A stretch of 64,000 nucleotides of DNA from Streptomyces sp. NBC_01224 (GCF_036002945.1 NZ_CP108529.1:7869001-7933000); one strand, 5' to 3'; shown: positions 9,362 to 18,687, numbered from the stretch's first letter. Numbers and translations are program-made. The notes: a model not told the origin generated them from the letters alone.

Positions 9362-10320
9362 GCGGTGACCTCCCTCGCGCGCAGACAGCGAAGCTGGACC
9401 AGGGAGACCGCGGCGACGAACAGCGCGAGGACGAGGGCGACGGCGGTGCTGTAGCCGAACTTCCCGTAGACGAACGCTTCCTTGTACAGCACGGTCGACA
9501 GGGTCTCGCTGGAGGTGCCGGGTCCGCCGTTGGTGGCGGCGTAGACCTGGTCGAAGAGTTTGAGACCGCCGATGGTCGACAGCATGAGGTTGATCGTCAG
9601 GGCCGGGGCCAGCAGCGGCCAGGTGACATGGCGGAAGCGCTGCCAGGAGCCGGCGCCGTCGATTCTCGCGGCCTCGTGGAGTTCGTCGGGTATGCCCTGC
9701 AGGCCGGCGAGGAAGACGACCATCGAGTATCCGGCGTACTGCCATACGACCATCGCCGCGACGGACCACAGGGCGAGCGAGGGATCGCCGAGCCAGTCCT
9801 GACGCAGACCGCCGAGTCCGACCGCGCCGAGGACACCGTTGAGGCCGGCGCCGTTCTCGGGGTTGTAGACGTACTTCCACAGGATTGCAACCATGACGGG
9901 GCTGACGACGGCCGGCGCGAAGAAGATCAGGCGCAGCAGAGCGCGGGACTTGATGTCGGCGTGGACGCCGAGCGCGAGCAGCAGGCCGACGCCGTTCTGG
10001 ACGACGACCACGGCGACGGTGAGCAGCAGTGTGTTGCTGACGGACTCCAGTGCCCGGCTGTCGTCGAGCAGGGCCCGGAAGTTGTCCAGGCCGGTGAAGG
10101 AGAAGCCGCCGATGCCGGACCAGTCGGTGAAGGCGTACATCACCCCGGCGAGGCTGGGGTACAGGACGACGACGCCGTAGACGACGAGGGCCGGAACTAC
10201 GAAGAACCAGGGTGGGACGGTGTGATCGCGGCGCCGGACCGGGCGGCCGCAGCCGGCCCGCGGCCCGCCCGCGGCCTTGCCGACCGTACCGGAGGCGGCC
10301 TTCTCGGACGTGGTCGTCAC
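9358..10320 (-). CDS. sugar ABC transporter permease (MalF/UgpA type)
   Basis: A 320-aa CUT1-family permease: a polar N-terminus rich in Gly/Arg, then six membrane segments beginning WFFVVPALVVYGVVVLYPSL. The EAA loop (DELHEAARIDGAGSWQRF) is followed by a Pro-rich segment that contacts the ATPase in this family. The GTG start at 10320 overlaps the TGA of the binding-protein gene (GTGA), indicating translational coupling. It forms the channel heterodimer with the next gene. Substrate specificity is inferred from the flanking GH78 and GH106-like hydrolases. Confidence 0.9.
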   Translation of the reverse strand: MTTTSEKAASGTVGKAAGGPRAGCGRPVRRRDHTVPPWFFVVPALVVYGVVVLYPSLAGVMYAFTDWSGIGGFSFTGLDNFRALLDDSRALESVSNTLLLTVAVVVVQNGVGLLLALGVHADIKSRALLRLIFFAPAVVSPVMVAILWKYVYNPENGAGLNGVLGAVGLGGLRQDWLGDPSLALWSVAAMVVWQYAGYSMVVFLAGLQGIPDELHEAARIDGAGSWQRFRHVTWPLLAPALTINLMLSTIGGLKLFDQVYAATNGGPGTSSETLSTVLYKEAFVYGKFGYSTAVALVLALFVAAVSLVQLRCLRAREVTA

Positions 10321-11624
10321 GATTTCTTCCCGTACGCCTTGTCCATCTGCCCCAGGGCGCCGTCGACGTCCGTCTTTCCCGCAAGCAGGTTCTGTACGGC
10401 GGCGAAATGGGCGGGCTGGACCTCGGCGTTGGGCCAGCTCTGGTCCATGAAGGGGACGGCCCGGTTGTCGTCGATGATGGGCAGGAAGTCATTGAGGACG
10501 GGGTCGATCTCGGTGGACGCATCGCGCTTGAACGGGATCGCGGCGACGGACTGCGCCCACCGGTTGACGTTCTCCTGCTTCCCGAGGAACTCGATGAACG
10601 CCTTTGCCCCTGCTGCCTTCTTGGACCGCGCGGAGACACCGATGCCGACGACGATGCCCGCCGGGATCCACAGGTTCGCGGCATCATCACCGCCGGGGAA
10701 CGGGAACATGCCGAGGTCGTCCGGTGTCCGGGTGGCCTGACGGAAGTTGGCGAGTACGGCGGAGACCTGGACGGCCATCGCAGCCTTACCACTCGCGACC
10801 ATGGATGTCTGCTGCTCGTACGTCGTTCCGTTGGGGTTGTCGTTGAAGAACCCCCGACGCTGCAACTCCTGGTATTTGCCCATCGCGTCGGCCCACCCGG
10901 AGCCGCGGAAGTGCGCCCGCCCGGCGGCCATCTCGGCGTCGAAACCGAGGTTCTTCGCATAGACGGCGTTGGGGACCAGCGCGTAGGTGATCAGTTGGGT
11001 GACCCAGGGAGTCTGCGCGCCGAGCGCGATCGGTATCACGCCCTTGGCCTTCAACTTCGCGCAGACGTCGAGTAGTTCACTCCACGTCTTCGGTGGCTCG
11101 ACGCCGGCCTCGGCGAAGGCCTTCTTGTTGTGGATGGCGCCGATGGTGCTGCTTCCCGCCGAATAAAGATACGTCTTGCCCTTGTACCGGTACGCGGGGT
11201 GGAAGTTCGCCGGGACTTCCTTGGTCCACGCCTGGTCGCTGAGGTCGGCGAGCAGCCCGGCCCTGGCCACCTCGACCATGGACATGGCGCTGCCGCTGCC
11301 GGGATAGAGCACATGCACATCGGGGGCGTTGCCACCCGCGAGCTGAGTGCGCACCACTGTCTGTACCTGGTCCGTGGGCGCGAAGGAGGTGGAGAACTCG
11401 TCGTCGGGGTGGGACTTGCGGTACAGCGCGACGAGTTCCTCGATCGGCTTCTGCTGGTCGGCGACGCCGACGATGCGCAGCTTGCCGGACCCGCTGCTCG
11501 AATCGGAGCAGGCGGTCAGTGCGGGGGGAAGGGCGGCGAGCGCCGCGACCCCGCCGCTGATACGGAGAAAACCCCGGCGGCCGACCGTGCTCCGGCCCGG
11601 CCGGCTGCGAGAACCCGTCGTCAT
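10317..11624 (-). CDS. sugar-binding lipoprotein of ABC importer
   Basis: A 435-aa extracellular solute-binding protein (family 1). The N-terminus combines twin Arg (VGRRGFLRI) with a lipobox ending LTAC at about residue 39, so it is probably Tat-exported and lipid-anchored. The mature part has the typical two-lobe pattern (KLRIVGVADQQKPIEELVAL near the start; WIPAGIVVGIGVSARS near the end). The ATG at 11624 overlaps the TGA of the GH78 gene, and GGAGG lies about 10 nt upstream inside that gene. It probably delivers rhamnose-containing oligosaccharides to the two downstream permeases. The ligand is inferred from the operon. Confidence 0.9.
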   Translation of the reverse strand: MTTGSRSRPGRSTVGRRGFLRISGGVAALAALPPALTACSDSSSGSGKLRIVGVADQQKPIEELVALYRKSHPDDEFSTSFAPTDQVQTVVRTQLAGGNAPDVHVLYPGSGSAMSMVEVARAGLLADLSDQAWTKEVPANFHPAYRYKGKTYLYSAGSSTIGAIHNKKAFAEAGVEPPKTWSELLDVCAKLKAKGVIPIALGAQTPWVTQLITYALVPNAVYAKNLGFDAEMAAGRAHFRGSGWADAMGKYQELQRRGFFNDNPNGTTYEQQTSMVASGKAAMAVQVSAVLANFRQATRTPDDLGMFPFPGGDDAANLWIPAGIVVGIGVSARSKKAAGAKAFIEFLGKQENVNRWAQSVAAIPFKRDASTEIDPVLNDFLPIIDDNRAVPFMDQSWPNAEVQPAHFAAVQNLLAGKTDVDGALGQMDKAYGKKS

Positions 11625-14575
11625 GGTGTGTCCTCCTCGTGCGAACGGGCGGACGATGGTTTCGCCGCCGGTCCTGATGTGCGTCGGCTCTGGGTGAGCG
11701 CCGGCTCGGGCCGGTCCGCCGGAGACGTCCCGGCGTGGCCGTCTGCCGGTGGATGAGTCGCGGTGAAGCGGTAGGCGCCGGAGGACACTCGGTAGCGAAC
11801 GTGGTCGGAGGCGATCGCGAGCAGCGTGATGTGGCGGTCGTCGGCCCTCGGGGCCACGCCCGATTCGCGGATCGAGCGTGGGTCCGTGGTGGGCACGTAC
11901 ACATCGGCGGTGGAGCCGGGCGGCACCAGGACCCGCAGGGCGAGCCGGCCGCCGTGTCTCTCCCATGTCACCTCGACGGTGCCGCGGACCGATTCGTGGC
12001 GGGCGCTCGCGTGGCGCAGGGCACCCGGGCGGGGCCGTATCCGCAGATGCCGGTATCCGGTGGAGTCCGGAGCCTGGTCGAGGCCGGCGACACCGCGGTA
12101 GAGCCATTCGCCGATCGAGCCGAGCGCGTAGTGGTTGAAGGAGTTCATCGACGGTGCGCGGAACCCGGTATCGGGGGTCCACCCGTCCCAGCGTTCCCAG
12201 ATCGTGGTGGCGCCGTGCCGCAGCGGAAACCGCCACGACGGCACTTCGTCACGGTCCAGGAGCGCATGGGCGAGGTCGGCCCGCCCATGGGCGTCGAGGA
12301 CGGGCGCGGCGAGCGCGACCCCGAGGAAACCGGTCAGGAGGGCGGGTCCGGCCGACTCGACGATTTCGCCGAGACGGTGTGCGGCGGCTTCGACGAGGCC
12401 TGCGGGCAGCAACTCGAAGGCGAGGGCGACGAGATAGCCGGTCTGGGTGTCCCCTGTGACACGTACGGCGGGAGGTGCGGCAGCGGCACCATCGACGGTG
12501 ACGAAGTGCTCCGCGAACGTGCGACGAATGTCGTCGGCCAGCTGGTGGTAATGATCCGCGACGTCCTTCTGTCCCAGGGCATCGGCAGCCTTCGCCGTGA
12601 GGCGGGCACTGTGCGCGAAGCAGGCCGTGGCGATGACCTCGCGCGGGGTGGGGGTGCCGGGGGCGAGCCAGTCGGAGAAGTGCGGACCCACTCGCCTGCG
12701 CCAGACCAGATCCGCGTTATGACGGTGAATCAGATCGACCCAGGCCCGCATTCCCTCCAGCGCCCGGGCGAGGAACCGAGGGTCGTCGTAGGTGCGGTAG
12801 AGGTGCCACGGGATGATCACACCCGCGTCGCCCCAGCCGGGCGCGCCTTCGTCACAGACCCCCACGAGGCGCGGGGCGACATTGGTGAAGCCGCCGTCGG
12901 GTGTGCGGGCGTCATCGATGTCGCGCAGCCACTTGGTGAAGAACGCCGCGACGTCCGCGTTGAGCGCGGCCGTCGGCAGGAAGACCTGCGCGTCGGCCAG
13001 CCAGCCTAGCCGCTCGTCACGCTGCGGGCAGTCCGTGGGCACACTGACGAAGTTTGAGCGCTGCCCCCACGCCACACACTCGTGGAGCCGGCGGAGCTCG
13101 GCGTCCGAGCAGTCGAACTCCCCGGCCCACGGGGTGTCGCTGTGCAGCGCCACAGCAACGGCATCGGACTCGGTCAGCTCCGGGACTCCACTGATCTGCG
13201 CGTAACGGAACCCGTGATAGGTGAAACGCGGCTCGAACACGATGTCCTGGCGCCCGTCCCCGACGAGCACATCGGTCGCGGCGGCGGTCCGCAGATTAGC
13301 CGTGTACAGCTGGTTCGACTCGTCCAGTACCTCGGCGTGACGGATCACCACTCTTGCCCCGGCGGCGAGTTCACCGATCCGGAGCCGTACGCGACCGGCG
13401 AGGTTCTGGCCGAAGTCGACGATGTGGGTATCCGGGGAGACACGCCTGACCGAGCACGGGCGCAGTTCGGCCATCGCCCGCACGGGCTCGTCGACGGACG
13501 CCACAAGCAGATGGTGGTCTGCCCCCGCGACCAGGGCCGGGGACCAGCCGGTGTCGTCGAAGCCGGGCAGTTCCCAGCCGTCGGCCGCGTGCCGCAGGTC
13601 ATGGCACTCGCCCATCAGCAGATCCGCGTGACGGATGACCCCCGTGCTGGTGCGCCACGTCTCGTCGGTGACGATCGCAGTGCTGCGTCCGTCCGGGCCT
13701 GTGAGGTGAAGCTCGGCCAGGAACTGGGGGAACGAGCCGTAGTGTGCTCCGGCCCTGCGCGGCTCGAAGCCGACGAATCCGCTCCACCAGCCGTCCGCGA
13801 CGGTCGCTGCGAGAACGTTCTCACCCTCACGCAGCAATGCGGTCACGTCATACGTCTGGTACTGGACGCGGCTGTGGTAATCGGTCCAGCCGGGGGCGAG
13901 TTCGGCGTCGCCGACCCGTAGGCCATTGAGCCGGACCTCGTACAGGCCACGCGCGCTGACAAGGAGCCGGGCGTGCGTACCGGGCGAGCTGGTAAAGGCG
14001 CGTCGCAGGACGGGGCACGGGGCGAGCCCGTGGTCGTCGAGGGCGAACTCGCCCTCGGTGGGTGCGTCCATGACATCGACCGGATGCGGGTCGTGGGTGA
14101 TCCACGATGCCCGCCACGAACCGGCGTCGGTGAAGGCCGTCTCGAACCAGGATGTGGCCTCGGCGGGCACCGTCGTTCCGGCCGGCCAGACGGAGACCCG
14201 CCAGTGATAGCGCGTACGGCCCAGGAGAGCGGGTCCGGTGTACTCCACGGCGACCGCCTGGGGATCAGCCACCCGGCCCGTGTCCCACAGGAGCTGACCG
14301 CCCCCGTCCAGCTCCTCGGGGCGTTCGGCGACACGGACCCGGTAGGCCACGGGGTCGTCACCGCGGCGGTCGGACGCCAGTCGCCAGGAGAGCCGGGGCG
14401 CGGGTTCGTCGATCCCCAGCGGAGTGGTGCGGTGCTCGCATCGCAGACCGTACGGCCGCAGCGTCCGGTCTTCGGGACGTCCGGCCGCTGCTCCTTCGAC
14501 GGGGCGGTGGGCGGGCACATCCGCTGCCGAGGGACCGGACACGAGCACGTCCTTCCGTCGCACCGATTTTCCCAT
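11621..14575 (-). CDS. GH78 alpha-L-rhamnosidase
   Basis: A 984-aa protein without a clear signal peptide. Fibronectin-like and beta-sandwich domains fill residues 40-450. The GH78 (alpha/alpha)6 barrel follows, with the family hallmark DCPQRDERLGWLADAQVF at about residue 515 (it contains the catalytic-site acidic residues) and GATTIWERWDGW near 790. It hydrolyses terminal alpha-L-rhamnose from glycosides or rhamnogalacturonan fragments. It is the first gene of a five-gene operon and is preceded by a strong promoter and a palindromic operator. ATG 14575 is the start used by the leader; its SD is poor, but the upstream sequence is clearly non-coding. Confidence 0.93.
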   Translation of the reverse strand: MGKSVRRKDVLVSGPSAADVPAHRPVEGAAAGRPEDRTLRPYGLRCEHRTTPLGIDEPAPRLSWRLASDRRGDDPVAYRVRVAERPEELDGGGQLLWDTGRVADPQAVAVEYTGPALLGRTRYHWRVSVWPAGTTVPAEATSWFETAFTDAGSWRASWITHDPHPVDVMDAPTEGEFALDDHGLAPCPVLRRAFTSSPGTHARLLVSARGLYEVRLNGLRVGDAELAPGWTDYHSRVQYQTYDVTALLREGENVLAATVADGWWSGFVGFEPRRAGAHYGSFPQFLAELHLTGPDGRSTAIVTDETWRTSTGVIRHADLLMGECHDLRHAADGWELPGFDDTGWSPALVAGADHHLLVASVDEPVRAMAELRPCSVRRVSPDTHIVDFGQNLAGRVRLRIGELAAGARVVIRHAEVLDESNQLYTANLRTAAATDVLVGDGRQDIVFEPRFTYHGFRYAQISGVPELTESDAVAVALHSDTPWAGEFDCSDAELRRLHECVAWGQRSNFVSVPTDCPQRDERLGWLADAQVFLPTAALNADVAAFFTKWLRDIDDARTPDGGFTNVAPRLVGVCDEGAPGWGDAGVIIPWHLYRTYDDPRFLARALEGMRAWVDLIHRHNADLVWRRRVGPHFSDWLAPGTPTPREVIATACFAHSARLTAKAADALGQKDVADHYHQLADDIRRTFAEHFVTVDGAAAAPPAVRVTGDTQTGYLVALAFELLPAGLVEAAAHRLGEIVESAGPALLTGFLGVALAAPVLDAHGRADLAHALLDRDEVPSWRFPLRHGATTIWERWDGWTPDTGFRAPSMNSFNHYALGSIGEWLYRGVAGLDQAPDSTGYRHLRIRPRPGALRHASARHESVRGTVEVTWERHGGRLALRVLVPPGSTADVYVPTTDPRSIRESGVAPRADDRHITLLAIASDHVRYRVSSGAYRFTATHPPADGHAGTSPADRPEPALTQSRRTSGPAAKPSSARSHEEDTP

Positions 14576-14580
14576 GTGAA

Positions 14581-14594
14581 ATCTAACGTTAATT
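14581..14594 (-). promoter_or_regulatory. probable LacI-type operator in the GH78 leader
   Basis: A central perfect 8-bp palindrome TAACGTTA (14584-14591) with A/T-rich flanks and a central CG, as in LacI-family operators. It lies 6 nt upstream of the GH78 start codon and about 12 nt downstream of the -10, so repressor binding would block the transcript start. No LacI gene is adjacent. Confidence 0.5.
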
Positions 14595-14605
14595 CTGTGG
14601 CGTGG

Positions 14606-14634
14606 AGACTATGAGCACCCCTGAGGGGTGTCAA
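14606..14634 (-). promoter_or_regulatory. promoter of the rhamnoside operon
   Basis: On the minus strand there is a perfect -35 TTGACA (14629-14634), a 17-nt spacer and -10 TAGTCT (14606-14611), which fits the HrdB consensus. The spacer contains CACCCC-TCA-GGGGTG, a perfect 6-bp inverted repeat that could be a second protein-binding site. Confidence 0.75.
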
Positions 14635-14738
14635 GGGTGTTGCCGACCCGTCCTCGGTCACCTCGGAAAATGGCCGATGTCTCCCCAACTGGCCGCCTGT
14701 GAACGGCATTGCGACCACCGAAGCGTGGTCTTGTGGCG

Positions 14739-14769
14739 TGTGATTCCCCTGTGATATCCAGCCTGTGAT
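14739..14769 (+). repeat. three direct TGTGAT repeats upstream of phoD-like gene
   Basis: TGTGAT occurs at 14739, 14750 and 14764, spaced 11 and 14 nt apart, about 85-110 nt before the phosphatase start. The spacing resembles a direct-repeat activator site, but the units do not match the known streptomycete PHO box, so the role is unknown. Confidence 0.3.
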
Positions 14770-14850
14770 TACCACATGGGCGGACGTGAAATCACGCGCC
14801 GATCCCACCCCGTACCGCACGGGATCCCGCCCGACGAAGGGACGAGCTCC

Positions 14851-16455
14851 ATGCAGATGAACAGTGGGTCAGGCGGCACCGGAGGGTTCGGCAGACGGGC
14901 GATGCTCGGCGGGACGGTCGGGATGGCCCTCGCCGCGGCCGGCCTGTCGGCGGGCAACGCCTGGGGTGACGCCCCCTTCCATGACGACCCGTTCACTCTG
15001 GGGGTCGCCTCCGGCGATCCATGGCCGGACGGATTCGTGCTGTGGACCCGCCTCGCGCCCCAGCCCCTCGCCCCGGACGGGGCCGGAGGCATGCCGCCGT
15101 ACTCCGTCGACGTCCAGTGGGAGGTCGCCCGCGACGAGCGCTTCCGATCCGTCGTACGCCGGGGACGGACCCGCGCAGTGCCCGAACTCGCCCACTCCGT
15201 CCATGTCGAGGTCTCCGGGCTGCAGCCGGGCAGGCACTACTACTACCGCTTCCGCGCCGGTGGTGTGCACAGCCCCGTCGGCCGCACCCGCACCGCACCC
15301 CCGCCGCACAGCCGTCCCAAGGAACTCGACTTCGCGTTCGTCTCCTGCCAGGCGTGGTTCGAAGGCTTCTACACCGCCTACCGGCACCTCGCCGAGGAGG
15401 ACGTCGACCTGGTCCTGCACCTCGGCGACTACATCTACGAGAACGCCATCGACGCGATGGGCGGCGTACGCAACGTCCCCGTCGCCGCCGAACTGCGCCC
15501 CGAGCCGATGGACCTCGTCCAGTACCGCAACCGCCACGCCCTCCACCGCTTCGACCCCGACCTCATCGCCGCCCACCGGGTCCACCCGTTCGCCGTCGTC
15601 TGGGACGACCACGAGGTCGAGGACAACTGGGCACGCGACAGGTCCAAGGCCGACACCGAACCCGACCAGGACCCGGCGGTCTTCCGGCAACGCGCGGCGG
15701 CGGCCTTCCAGGCGTACTACGAACATCTGCCGCTGAGGCTGCCGAACAAGCCGAACGGCTTCGAGGCCCGGATGTACCGCAGCCTGCGCTACGGGCGGAT
15801 GGCCACGTTCCATATCCTCGACACCAGGCTCTTCCGCGACGACCAGCCCTGCGGCGACGGCACCAAGAGCGGCTGCGACGAACGGCTTACACCCGGCCGC
15901 ACCATCCTCGGCCCGGAACAGGAGCAGTGGCTCTACCGCGGCCTCGGGCGGTCGGACACGACGTGGAACATGATCTCCCAGCAGATCCCCGTGACCCAGG
16001 TCGACACCGACCCCGGCCCCGGCCAGGCATTCGTGATGGACTTCTGGGACGGCTATGTGGACGCACGCAGGCGGCTGTTCAAGGAGATCACCGACCGCAG
16101 CGTGAGCAACCCCGTCGTACTGACCGGTGACATGCACCGCCACCTCGCCGCCGATCTCAAGCAGGACTTCGACGACCCCGAATCGCCCACGCTCGGCGTC
16201 GAGTTCGTCGGTTCGTCCATCTCCACCACGAAGGACGGGATGGACCTGGACCCCTCCGGGGCCAAGCTTCTCGCGGCAAACGAGCACATCAAGTTCACCA
16301 ACTTCCAGCGTGGATACGTACGTTGCTCGCTGACCAAGGAGAGCTGCCGCGCCGACTTCCGGGTCCTCCCGTACGTCACCACCCCCGGCGCCCCTGTCTC
16401 GACCCGCACCTCGCTCGTGACCGAGGCGGGCCGTCCCGGGATTCAGTCCGCCTGA
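14851..16455 (+). CDS. PhoD-like alkaline phosphatase/phosphodiesterase, Tat-exported
   Basis: A 534-aa protein from ATG 14851, chosen because GAAGGGA lies 9 nt upstream and the Tat signal (FGRRAMLGGTVGMALAAAG) then begins near residue 14; an upstream in-frame ATG at 14776 lacks an SD. An N-terminal Ig-like domain (DPFTLGVASGDPWPDGFVLW) precedes the metallophosphatase core. The core shows LVLHLGDYIYE, VWDDHEVEDNWARD and LTGDMHRH, which are the Fe/Ca-binding residues of the PhoD fold. It should release phosphate from phosphodiesters outside the cell. No clear Pho box is seen; three TGTGAT repeats lie upstream. Confidence 0.92.
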   Translation: MQMNSGSGGTGGFGRRAMLGGTVGMALAAAGLSAGNAWGDAPFHDDPFTLGVASGDPWPDGFVLWTRLAPQPLAPDGAGGMPPYSVDVQWEVARDERFRSVVRRGRTRAVPELAHSVHVEVSGLQPGRHYYYRFRAGGVHSPVGRTRTAPPPHSRPKELDFAFVSCQAWFEGFYTAYRHLAEEDVDLVLHLGDYIYENAIDAMGGVRNVPVAAELRPEPMDLVQYRNRHALHRFDPDLIAAHRVHPFAVVWDDHEVEDNWARDRSKADTEPDQDPAVFRQRAAAAFQAYYEHLPLRLPNKPNGFEARMYRSLRYGRMATFHILDTRLFRDDQPCGDGTKSGCDERLTPGRTILGPEQEQWLYRGLGRSDTTWNMISQQIPVTQVDTDPGPGQAFVMDFWDGYVDARRRLFKEITDRSVSNPVVLTGDMHRHLAADLKQDFDDPESPTLGVEFVGSSISTTKDGMDLDPSGAKLLAANEHIKFTNFQRGYVRCSLTKESCRADFRVLPYVTTPGAPVSTRTSLVTEAGRPGIQSA

Positions 16456-16465
16456 GAAACACCGG

Positions 16466-16497
16466 CCGCCCCCTGCCGGGAGAGCGACAGGGGGCGG
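16466..16497 (+). terminator. terminator after PhoD-like gene
   Basis: Perfect 10-bp stem CCGCCCCCTG / CAGGGGGCGG with a 12-nt loop, starting 10 nt after the phosphatase stop. There is no T-run, as usual in streptomycetes. Confidence 0.7.
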
Positions 16498-16531
16498 ATC
16501 GTGCCGGGCGCGTCCCTCGCCCGGCCCTCGG

Positions 16532-16561
16532 CCCCGTCGCCGCATATGGACGGCGACGGGG
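16532..16561 (-). terminator. terminator after GH6 cellulase
   Basis: Perfect 11-bp stem CCCCGTCGCCG / CGGCGACGGGG with an 8-nt loop, ending 8 nt beyond the cellulase stop codon on the minus strand. Confidence 0.7.
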
Positions 16562-16569
16562 AAACCCGG

Positions 16570-18687
16570 TCAGGGAGCGGTGCCCCAGGAGAGGGTGCCG
16601 CCCGCATAGACGCCGATCTTCGAAGCGTCGGCGTAGGCCGTGTTGGTTCCACGGCTGTAGTCGTCGGCCTCATTGAAGTTGGACCAGTCGGTCTTGTTCA
16701 GCCGCAGCTGAATCTCCCCGGTGGAGGCTCCCGCGGCCAGGCTGCCGCTGCTGAAGCCGACCTCCAGGTAGTGGCTGGCCCCCGCAGCCGAACCGCCCGA
16801 GGAGGACACTCCGCTGTTCACATGGGAGCAGCCGATGACCGCGTAGTCGCACGCAGTGCCGAAGGTGCTCGCACCGGCCTCGGGCGTGAACCAGTACCGC
16901 ACCTTCACCGTGGACAGATCCACCGCGGTGGAGCCGGTGTTGACGAGTTGCAGACCCATCCGGATCTGGTTGTCGGTGGCGGAGGAATCGGTGTTCTTGT
17001 ACTGGACCTTGAGGGTGCCGTTCCCGGTGCCGCCGCCCTGGTCGGTCGTGGCCGAGACCGCCGCGGAGGCCGCCGAGACATTACCTGCAGCGTCCCGCGC
17101 CTTGACCGTGTAGCTGTACGCGGTCGAGGCCGTCAGGCCCGTGTCCGTGTAGGAGGTCGACGCGGTGGAACCCACCTGAACCCCCGAGCGGTACACGTCG
17201 TACGCGCTCACAGCGGTGTCGTCGGTCGACGCCGTCCATGACAGCGAGACGCTGCCACTGGTCTTCCCCGTGACCTTCAGACCCGTGGGCACGGTGGGCG
17301 CCTGGGTGTCATTGTCACCACCGCCGCTGCCGTCCAGCGGCGGGTAGGCGTTGCGTACCAGCTCCTGGAACTGCGCGGAGAACCAGTGGCCCGCGAGCGG
17401 GGAGTTCGGCAGGGCGCCGGTCAGGTTGTTGCCGTTGCGGCCGTTTCCGGTGTACGTCGGGTCGCACATCCGGTCGAAGCCCTTGCCCTCGTCGTTGTCG
17501 ATGGGCCGGCTGTTGCCGTCCGACTCGCCCGGGGGCTTCGCCCAGACGTAGGCGTCGATGCCGGGTTCGGGGGCGCTGGTGGGCCGCTCACCGATGCCCG
17601 CACCGCTCTGGTTGCACCAGTTGCCCGCGTGGATGCGCCGGTCGACGCGGCCCCCGTTGACATAGTCGTCCACGTTGGTCAGCGGTCCTGCACCGGTGGG
17701 CCGGGCAGAGCCGCCCCAGCCGTTGCGGGCCGTGTCGATGAGCATGCCGATGTTCGATGCGAAGCCCTGGTTGACCAGCTCCGTGCGCAGTGCCTGTGCG
17801 AAGGAGAGCTCATCGACATAGAAGTTCCAGTCCACCCACTTGGACTGACGCACCGTGGTGCCGTTCACGGTGTCGGTGACCTTGAAGTTCGGCTCCTTCA
17901 GGGCCGAGTAGTTGGCCGTGTTCACGATGAAGCCCTGGACATCGGCGACCGTGGCGCCCTCCGTCGTCGCGGCCTTCTTGAACTCCTGGGCCGCCGGGAC
18001 GAAGTTGGAGTCCCAGCCCAGCCAGCCGTGGTGGGCCGCATCGATGTAGTTGTAGACGTTGGGAATCGCACCGAGGGTGTGCAGGGCGTAGCCGACACCC
18101 TTCTCGTAGTTGCCGTTCGCCTTCATCGTCGCGCATGCCTCGGTGGATCCGGCCGAGCCGCCGGCGTTGGTGACCAGGTTCGGCAGCGAGTCCGGCTCGA
18201 TGACGGTGACGATGCGCAGACTCGCGTAAGCCGGGTCGGCAAGGATGTCGGCGATGGGGTCGATGTAATCGGTCTTGTACCGGTCGAGCTCGGTGGGGCC
18301 GAGCTCACCGTTGGACGCCAGCGCGGCGCAGTCCCGTCCCGGCAGGTCGTAGATGACCACCTGGAAGAGGTTCGCGCCCTGGTCCAGGGCGGTGTCGAGG
18401 TGCTCGCGCAGGCTCATCGCGTCGCCCGCGCCCTCGATGGCGGCTATGCGGTCCATCCAGACGAAGGAGGGCTCGTCGGCGATCGCGCTGCCGCCCGGTT
18501 CGGCTGCCGCCTTGGCGGACCAGTCGGGGTTCACGTACGCGGTGGCGCCCGCGTACGGGTTGTCGACCCGGGCTGCGGCCGATGCCGGCGAGGGTATGGC
18601 CACCGCCAGCGCCGCGCCCAGCGCCAGGGCGGAGAGCGCGGCCAGTTTTCGGCGTACTCCATGCAGGGTGGTACCTCTGGTTCTCAT
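16570..18687 (-). CDS. secreted GH6 cellulase with FnIII and CBM3
   Basis: A 705-aa exoenzyme. It has a signal peptide (residues 1-38, ending PSPASAAA), a GH6 catalytic domain to about residue 440, FnIII at about 465-550, and a C-terminal family-3 cellulose-binding module starting LKVQYKNTDSSATDNQIRMG. GH6 hallmarks are VVIYDLPGRDCAA at about 114 (catalytic acid Asp) and VTVIEPDSLPNL near 163. GH6 enzymes are inverting cellobiohydrolases or endoglucanases acting on crystalline cellulose; the long loops favour a cellobiohydrolase, but that is a family guess. ATG 18687 follows GAGGAG. The gene is monocistronic between two hairpins, and a CebR box lies about 225 bp upstream, so induction by cellobiose is expected. 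Confidence 0.95.
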   Translation of the reverse strand: MRTRGTTLHGVRRKLAALSALALGAALAVAIPSPASAAARVDNPYAGATAYVNPDWSAKAAAEPGGSAIADEPSFVWMDRIAAIEGAGDAMSLREHLDTALDQGANLFQVVIYDLPGRDCAALASNGELGPTELDRYKTDYIDPIADILADPAYASLRIVTVIEPDSLPNLVTNAGGSAGSTEACATMKANGNYEKGVGYALHTLGAIPNVYNYIDAAHHGWLGWDSNFVPAAQEFKKAATTEGATVADVQGFIVNTANYSALKEPNFKVTDTVNGTTVRQSKWVDWNFYVDELSFAQALRTELVNQGFASNIGMLIDTARNGWGGSARPTGAGPLTNVDDYVNGGRVDRRIHAGNWCNQSGAGIGERPTSAPEPGIDAYVWAKPPGESDGNSRPIDNDEGKGFDRMCDPTYTGNGRNGNNLTGALPNSPLAGHWFSAQFQELVRNAYPPLDGSGGGDNDTQAPTVPTGLKVTGKTSGSVSLSWTASTDDTAVSAYDVYRSGVQVGSTASTSYTDTGLTASTAYSYTVKARDAAGNVSAASAAVSATTDQGGGTGNGTLKVQYKNTDSSATDNQIRMGLQLVNTGSTAVDLSTVKVRYWFTPEAGASTFGTACDYAVIGCSHVNSGVSSSGGSAAGASHYLEVGFSSGSLAAGASTGEIQLRLNKTDWSNFNEADDYSRGTNTAYADASKIGVYAGGTLSWGTAP

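Noticed and set aside
14640..14850. PHO box upstream of the PhoD-like phosphatase
   Set aside because: No pair of GTTCACC-like direct repeats is present; only TGTGAT repeats occur.
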